7,539 bases of DNA from UBA2421 sp964641895 (GTDB lineage Bacteria; Planctomycetota; Phycisphaerae; Tepidisphaerales; Tepidisphaeraceae), in contig CAZXLA010000181.1 of the NCBI GenBank assembly GCA_964641895.1, positions 1 to 7,539 of the forward strand, given 5' to 3'. Under the pieces are notes generated by a model. That model worked only from the letters and a program-made list of their open reading frames with translations, was not told the origin of the DNA and did no database searches. A program made the translations under genes and the position numbers. Below, piece after piece: positions 5,708-7,539 of the stretch; within the stretch, counting starts at the first letter, position 1, and each line of letters opens with the position of its first letter.

Positions 5708-5955
5708 CCCCTGCGACGCGACCCATCCGTAGCCGCGAAGCGGCGAAAGAAAGTAGCCTGGGGCGTAAGCCCCAGGTGGTGGTCGCGCCTTCTAGCCCCG
5801 AAGGGGCGAAAGAGATCAACGCCGCGCATGCAAACGATTGCGCCGAACCTGAGTCGGTCGCCATCGTTCTTTCGCCGCTACGCGGCTTAGCTCTGCATTA
5901 CCCTTTTCCTGGGGCTTGCGCCCCAGGCTACTTTCTGTCGCCGCTACGCGGCTGA
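5704..5955 (+). CDS. Repeat-made 83-codon open frame, possible coupling leader
   Basis: The frame begins at an ATG overlapping the binding-protein stop (ATGA), preceded by AGAGG. It runs without interruption through the whole nested palindrome to a TGA at 5953-5955. The permease ATG at 5962 is in the same frame, six bases later. The product is repeat-derived (REAAKESS, SPLRG twice, low-complexity Pro/Ala), with no domain and no membrane segment, so a functional protein is unlikely. The value of the frame may be to carry ribosomes to the permease start, which has no ribosome binding site of its own. It could equally be an accident of insertion into a tight gene junction. Confidence 0.25.
   Translation: MTPATRPIRSREAAKESSLGRKPQVVVAPSSPEGAKEINAAHANDCAEPESVAIVLSPLRGLALHYPFPGACAPGYFLSPLRG
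5731..5776 (+). repeat. Composite palindromic repeat, outer left copy (A)
   Basis: Two hairpins are joined by GAAAGAAAGTAG. The first is GCCGC-GAA-GCGGC (5732-5744), containing the GCGAAGC mini-hairpin core known for unusual stability. The second is CCTGGGGC-GTAA-GCCCCAGG (5757-5776), a perfect 8-bp stem with a GNRA-type loop. The 46 bp match the reverse complement of 5908-5953 at 43 of 46 positions. Confidence 0.85.
5794..5813 (+). repeat. Short palindromic repeat, inner left copy (C)
   Basis: AGCCCCGAAGGGGCGAAAGA matches the first 20 bases of copy A except at two positions. These two are opposite each other in the stem (G-C changed to C-G), so the GAA-loop hairpin is preserved. It lacks the second hairpin. 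It has the same orientation as copy A and is the inverted partner of 5868-5887. Confidence 0.8.
5835..5866. repeat. Central imperfect stem of the nested palindrome
   Basis: CGAT (5835-5838), GCG (5840-5842) and CCGA (5843-5846) pair with TCGG (5854-5857), CGC (5859-5861) and ATCG (5863-5866), leaving one mismatch, one bulge and a seven-base loop. It lies near the centre of the larger A/C/D/B inverted arrangement. It is imperfect and could be fortuitous. Confidence 0.35.
5868..5887 (-). repeat. Short palindromic repeat, inner right copy (D, inverted)
   Basis: On the minus strand this reads AGCCGCGTAGCGGCGAAAGA, one base different from the first 20 bases of copy A (loop GTA instead of GAA). 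It is the inverted partner of copy C at 5794-5813. Like C it carries only the first hairpin. Confidence 0.8.
5908..5953 (-). repeat. Composite palindromic repeat, outer right copy (B, inverted)
   Basis: Reverse complement of copy A with three differences in 46. The 8-bp stem CCTGGGGC/GCCCCAGG (5908-5927) is kept. The minus-strand loop is GCAA where copy A has GTAA, both GNRA-type, and the other hairpin loop is GTA instead of GAA. All three differences therefore avoid breaking a stem. The copy ends nine bases before the permease ATG at 5962, and its last base is the T of the TGA (5953-5955) closing the upstream frame. Confidence 0.85.
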
Positions 5956-5961
5956 ATACAC

Positions 5962-7539
5962 ATGCGACGCAGCACTGCATGGATCATCTTCTCGATCACG
6001 CTCGCGATATTCGCGGTTGGTTTCCTTTGGCCTTTGGGAATGGTGGTCGTCGGGGGATTCTTCGAAGACGGCAAGCCGACGTTCAAATTTCTGATCGGCG
6101 TGTTTCAGAACCCCATCTACGCCGAGGGGCTTCTAAATAGCCTTGGCATCGCCATTGGCACAACCACTCTCGTCACGCTCATTGCGGTGCCGCTGGCGTG
6201 GATGGCCAATCGATACAACTTCGCCGGCAAGGGATTGTTCCAGGGATTGCTTTTGGTGCCGATGATTCTGCCGCCGTTTGTCGGCGCGATCGGGTTTCAG
6301 CAGATGCTCGGTCAATATGGCGCGCTCAACTCGCTCGCCGGCTGGGGGCCGATCGACTGGATCGGACAAGCTCGCTATTTCGGGGTGATCGCGCTGCAGG
6401 CGCTGGGGCTGTATCCAATCCTGTATCTCAACGTTGCGGCGGCATTGGCGAATATTGATCCGGCGATGGAACAGGCCGCGGAAAATCTCGGCTGCACGGG
6501 GTTTAGAAAGTTCCGCAAAATAACGTTGCCCCTGATCATGCCCGGCCTGTTCGCCGGCGGGACGATCGTATTCATCTGGAGCTTCACCGAACTCGGCACG
6601 CCGCTCATTATGAACTACATGCGGTGTGCGCCCGTGCAGGTGTTTGATGCGCTCAAAGAGATCGGATCCAGCGCCTTCCCGTACGCCCTGGTGTTCGTGA
6701 TGCTCACCGCCAGCCTGCTGCTGTACATGCTCAGCAAATGGCTGTTCGGCGGGCAGGCGTACGCGATGCAATCCAAGGCCTCCACCGCGTCCAACACCAT
6801 TCAAGCCCGTGGTGTAGCGGCGGCACTTGTGCCGGCAATTTTTCTGTTGGTCATTTTTCTTGCGCTCCTGCCGCACCTGGGCGTCGTCCTCACCAGCTTC
6901 ACCGCGCCGGGCAGTTGGTATCAATCGGTCCTGCCGGCAAAGTTCTCGACAGAAAACTACGTCGAAGCGCTGGGCCACAGCATGACGGTCGGATCGATCA
7001 AAAACAGCCTGATCTACGCCACGCTCGCCGTCGCGTTCAACACGGTTCTTGGCATCGCGATTGCGTTCGTGGTGGTACGCAGCAACCTGCGCCTCCGCGG
7101 AGTGCTCGACACGCTGGCGATGATGCCGCTGGCCGTTCCGGGCTTAGTCATGGCGTTCGGATACCTGGCGATTAGTTCGTGGTTCAGCCGGCTCAGTTGG
7201 GTGAAGGAGAGTGATTTCTGGAAGAGTCTGTTCGACGTGCAGACGAATCCCATGCTGTTTCTGGTAATCGCCTACGCCATCCGCAGGCTGCCGTATATGG
7301 TGCGCAGCGCGGTGGCGGGCTTGCAGCAAACGTCGGTCACTCTTGAAGAGGCGGCGTCCAACCTGGGGGCGAGCGGGTTTACCGTCGTCCGCAAGATTAC
7401 GGTCCCGCTCATTACCGCCAACTTAATCGCCGGCGCGATGCTGGCTTTTGCGTTCAGCATGCTCGAGGTGAGCGACAGCCTGATGCTGGCCCAGCGGCAG
7501 GACTTTTATCCGATCACCAAGACCATCTACGAGTTATTC
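5962..7539 (+). CDS. Fused two-domain ABC importer permease (3' end beyond the window)
   Basis: The frame is open from the ATG at 5962 to the window edge (526 codons, no stop), so the C-terminus is missing. It holds two BPD_transp_1-type halves in one chain, as in FbpB-like iron(III) permeases. The first spans about residues 55-258 with the EAA loop EQAAENLGCTGFRKFRKI (170-187). The second spans about 345 onward with EEAASNLGASGFTVVRKI (462-479). These loops dock the ATPase. About 11-12 membrane segments are predicted in the visible part (TM1 about 6-30). A hydrophilic linker (about 262-283) joins the halves. With the ATPase at 2653 and the binding protein at 3917 it completes an importer; the single chain replaces a permease dimer. 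The start lacks a Shine-Dalgarno site: the preceding bases are palindrome B plus GAATACAC. Translation may therefore depend on coupling to the frame ending at 5955. Confidence 0.92.
   Translation, partial: MRRSTAWIIFSITLAIFAVGFLWPLGMVVVGGFFEDGKPTFKFLIGVFQNPIYAEGLLNSLGIAIGTTTLVTLIAVPLAWMANRYNFAGKGLFQGLLLVPMILPPFVGAIGFQQMLGQYGALNSLAGWGPIDWIGQARYFGVIALQALGLYPILYLNVAAALANIDPAMEQAAENLGCTGFRKFRKITLPLIMPGLFAGGTIVFIWSFTELGTPLIMNYMRCAPVQVFDALKEIGSSAFPYALVFVMLTASLLLYMLSKWLFGGQAYAMQSKASTASNTIQARGVAAALVPAIFLLVIFLALLPHLGVVLTSFTAPGSWYQSVLPAKFSTENYVEALGHSMTVGSIKNSLIYATLAVAFNTVLGIAIAFVVVRSNLRLRGVLDTLAMMPLAVPGLVMAFGYLAISSWFSRLSWVKESDFWKSLFDVQTNPMLFLVIAYAIRRLPYMVRSAVAGLQQTSVTLEEAASNLGASGFTVVRKITVPLITANLIAGAMLAFAFSMLEVSDSLMLAQRQDFYPITKTIYELF
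6821..6834. repeat. Perfect palindrome inside the permease gene
   Basis: CGGCAC (6821-6826) and GTGCCG (6829-6834) are exact reverse complements around TT. They encode part of the Ala-rich start of the segment that opens the second permease half (residues 287-291). It could be a small in-frame palindromic insertion at the tolerant inter-domain junction, or chance in GC-rich coding sequence. Confidence 0.35.

Noticed and set aside
5712..5970. 8-bp direct repeat TGCGACGC (5712-5719 and 5963-5970) flanking the nested palindrome, as a target-site duplication
   Set aside because: The repeats do not abut the palindrome ends (11 and 9 bases away), and collapsing them would put the permease out of frame with the start at 5704. 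A chance match cannot be excluded.
6133..6978. 281-codon minus-strand open frame
   Set aside because: It lies entirely opposite the permease, which has both EAA loops and membrane segments there. The antisense product is His/Arg/Gln-rich, typical of a shadow frame.

Overview
The window looks like a piece of a GC-rich bacterial chromosome, most likely Planctomycetota (possibly a Phycisphaerae-like lineage). This rests on two things. One is a TMTC-like membrane glycosyltransferase with a TPR tail, a family I associate with planctomycetes and relatives. The other is intergenic space filled with several families of short GC-rich palindromes, typical of those genomes. No rRNA, tRNA, CRISPR, integrase or transposase is visible. 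The taxonomic call is inference.

Layout, all on the + strand. Positions 2-58 are probably the 3' end of an upstream gene. Positions 59-423 are a non-coding gap with a palindrome cluster (139-272), an AT-rich promoter-like stretch and a weak ribosome binding site. Positions 424-2577 encode a 717-residue polytopic GT-C (O-mannosyltransferase-like) protein with C-terminal TPRs. After a 75-bp gap comes a three-gene ABC importer: ATPase (2653-3762), a large periplasmic binding protein of 596 residues (3917-5707), and a fused two-domain permease (5962 to beyond the window end). The importer resembles the Fe3+/2-aminoethylphosphonate/polyamine group in its parts, but its substrate cannot be read from sequence.

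The most unusual content lies between the genes. Three gaps (59-423, 3763-3916, 5708-5961) each carry a different palindromic repeat family, and in each gap copies are arranged as inverted pairs, like REP doublets/REPINs. In two families the copies differ by paired changes that keep the hairpin stem intact, so the structure rather than the exact sequence appears to be maintained. The repeats also touch the coding units. One supplies the last residues and stop codon of the ATPase. Another fills an 83-codon open frame that begins at an ATGA overlap with the binding-protein stop, has a good ribosome binding site, and ends six bases before the permease ATG, which has none. That layout suggests translational coupling of the permease through a repeat-made leader frame. 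A related 19-bp motif encoding Ala-Leu-Ala-Ser-Glu-Arg also occurs inside two unrelated proteins, suggesting an additional dispersed element that can sit within genes.

I found no clearly new enzymatic or defence system. The candidate novelty is the repeat/gene interplay in the ABC operon.
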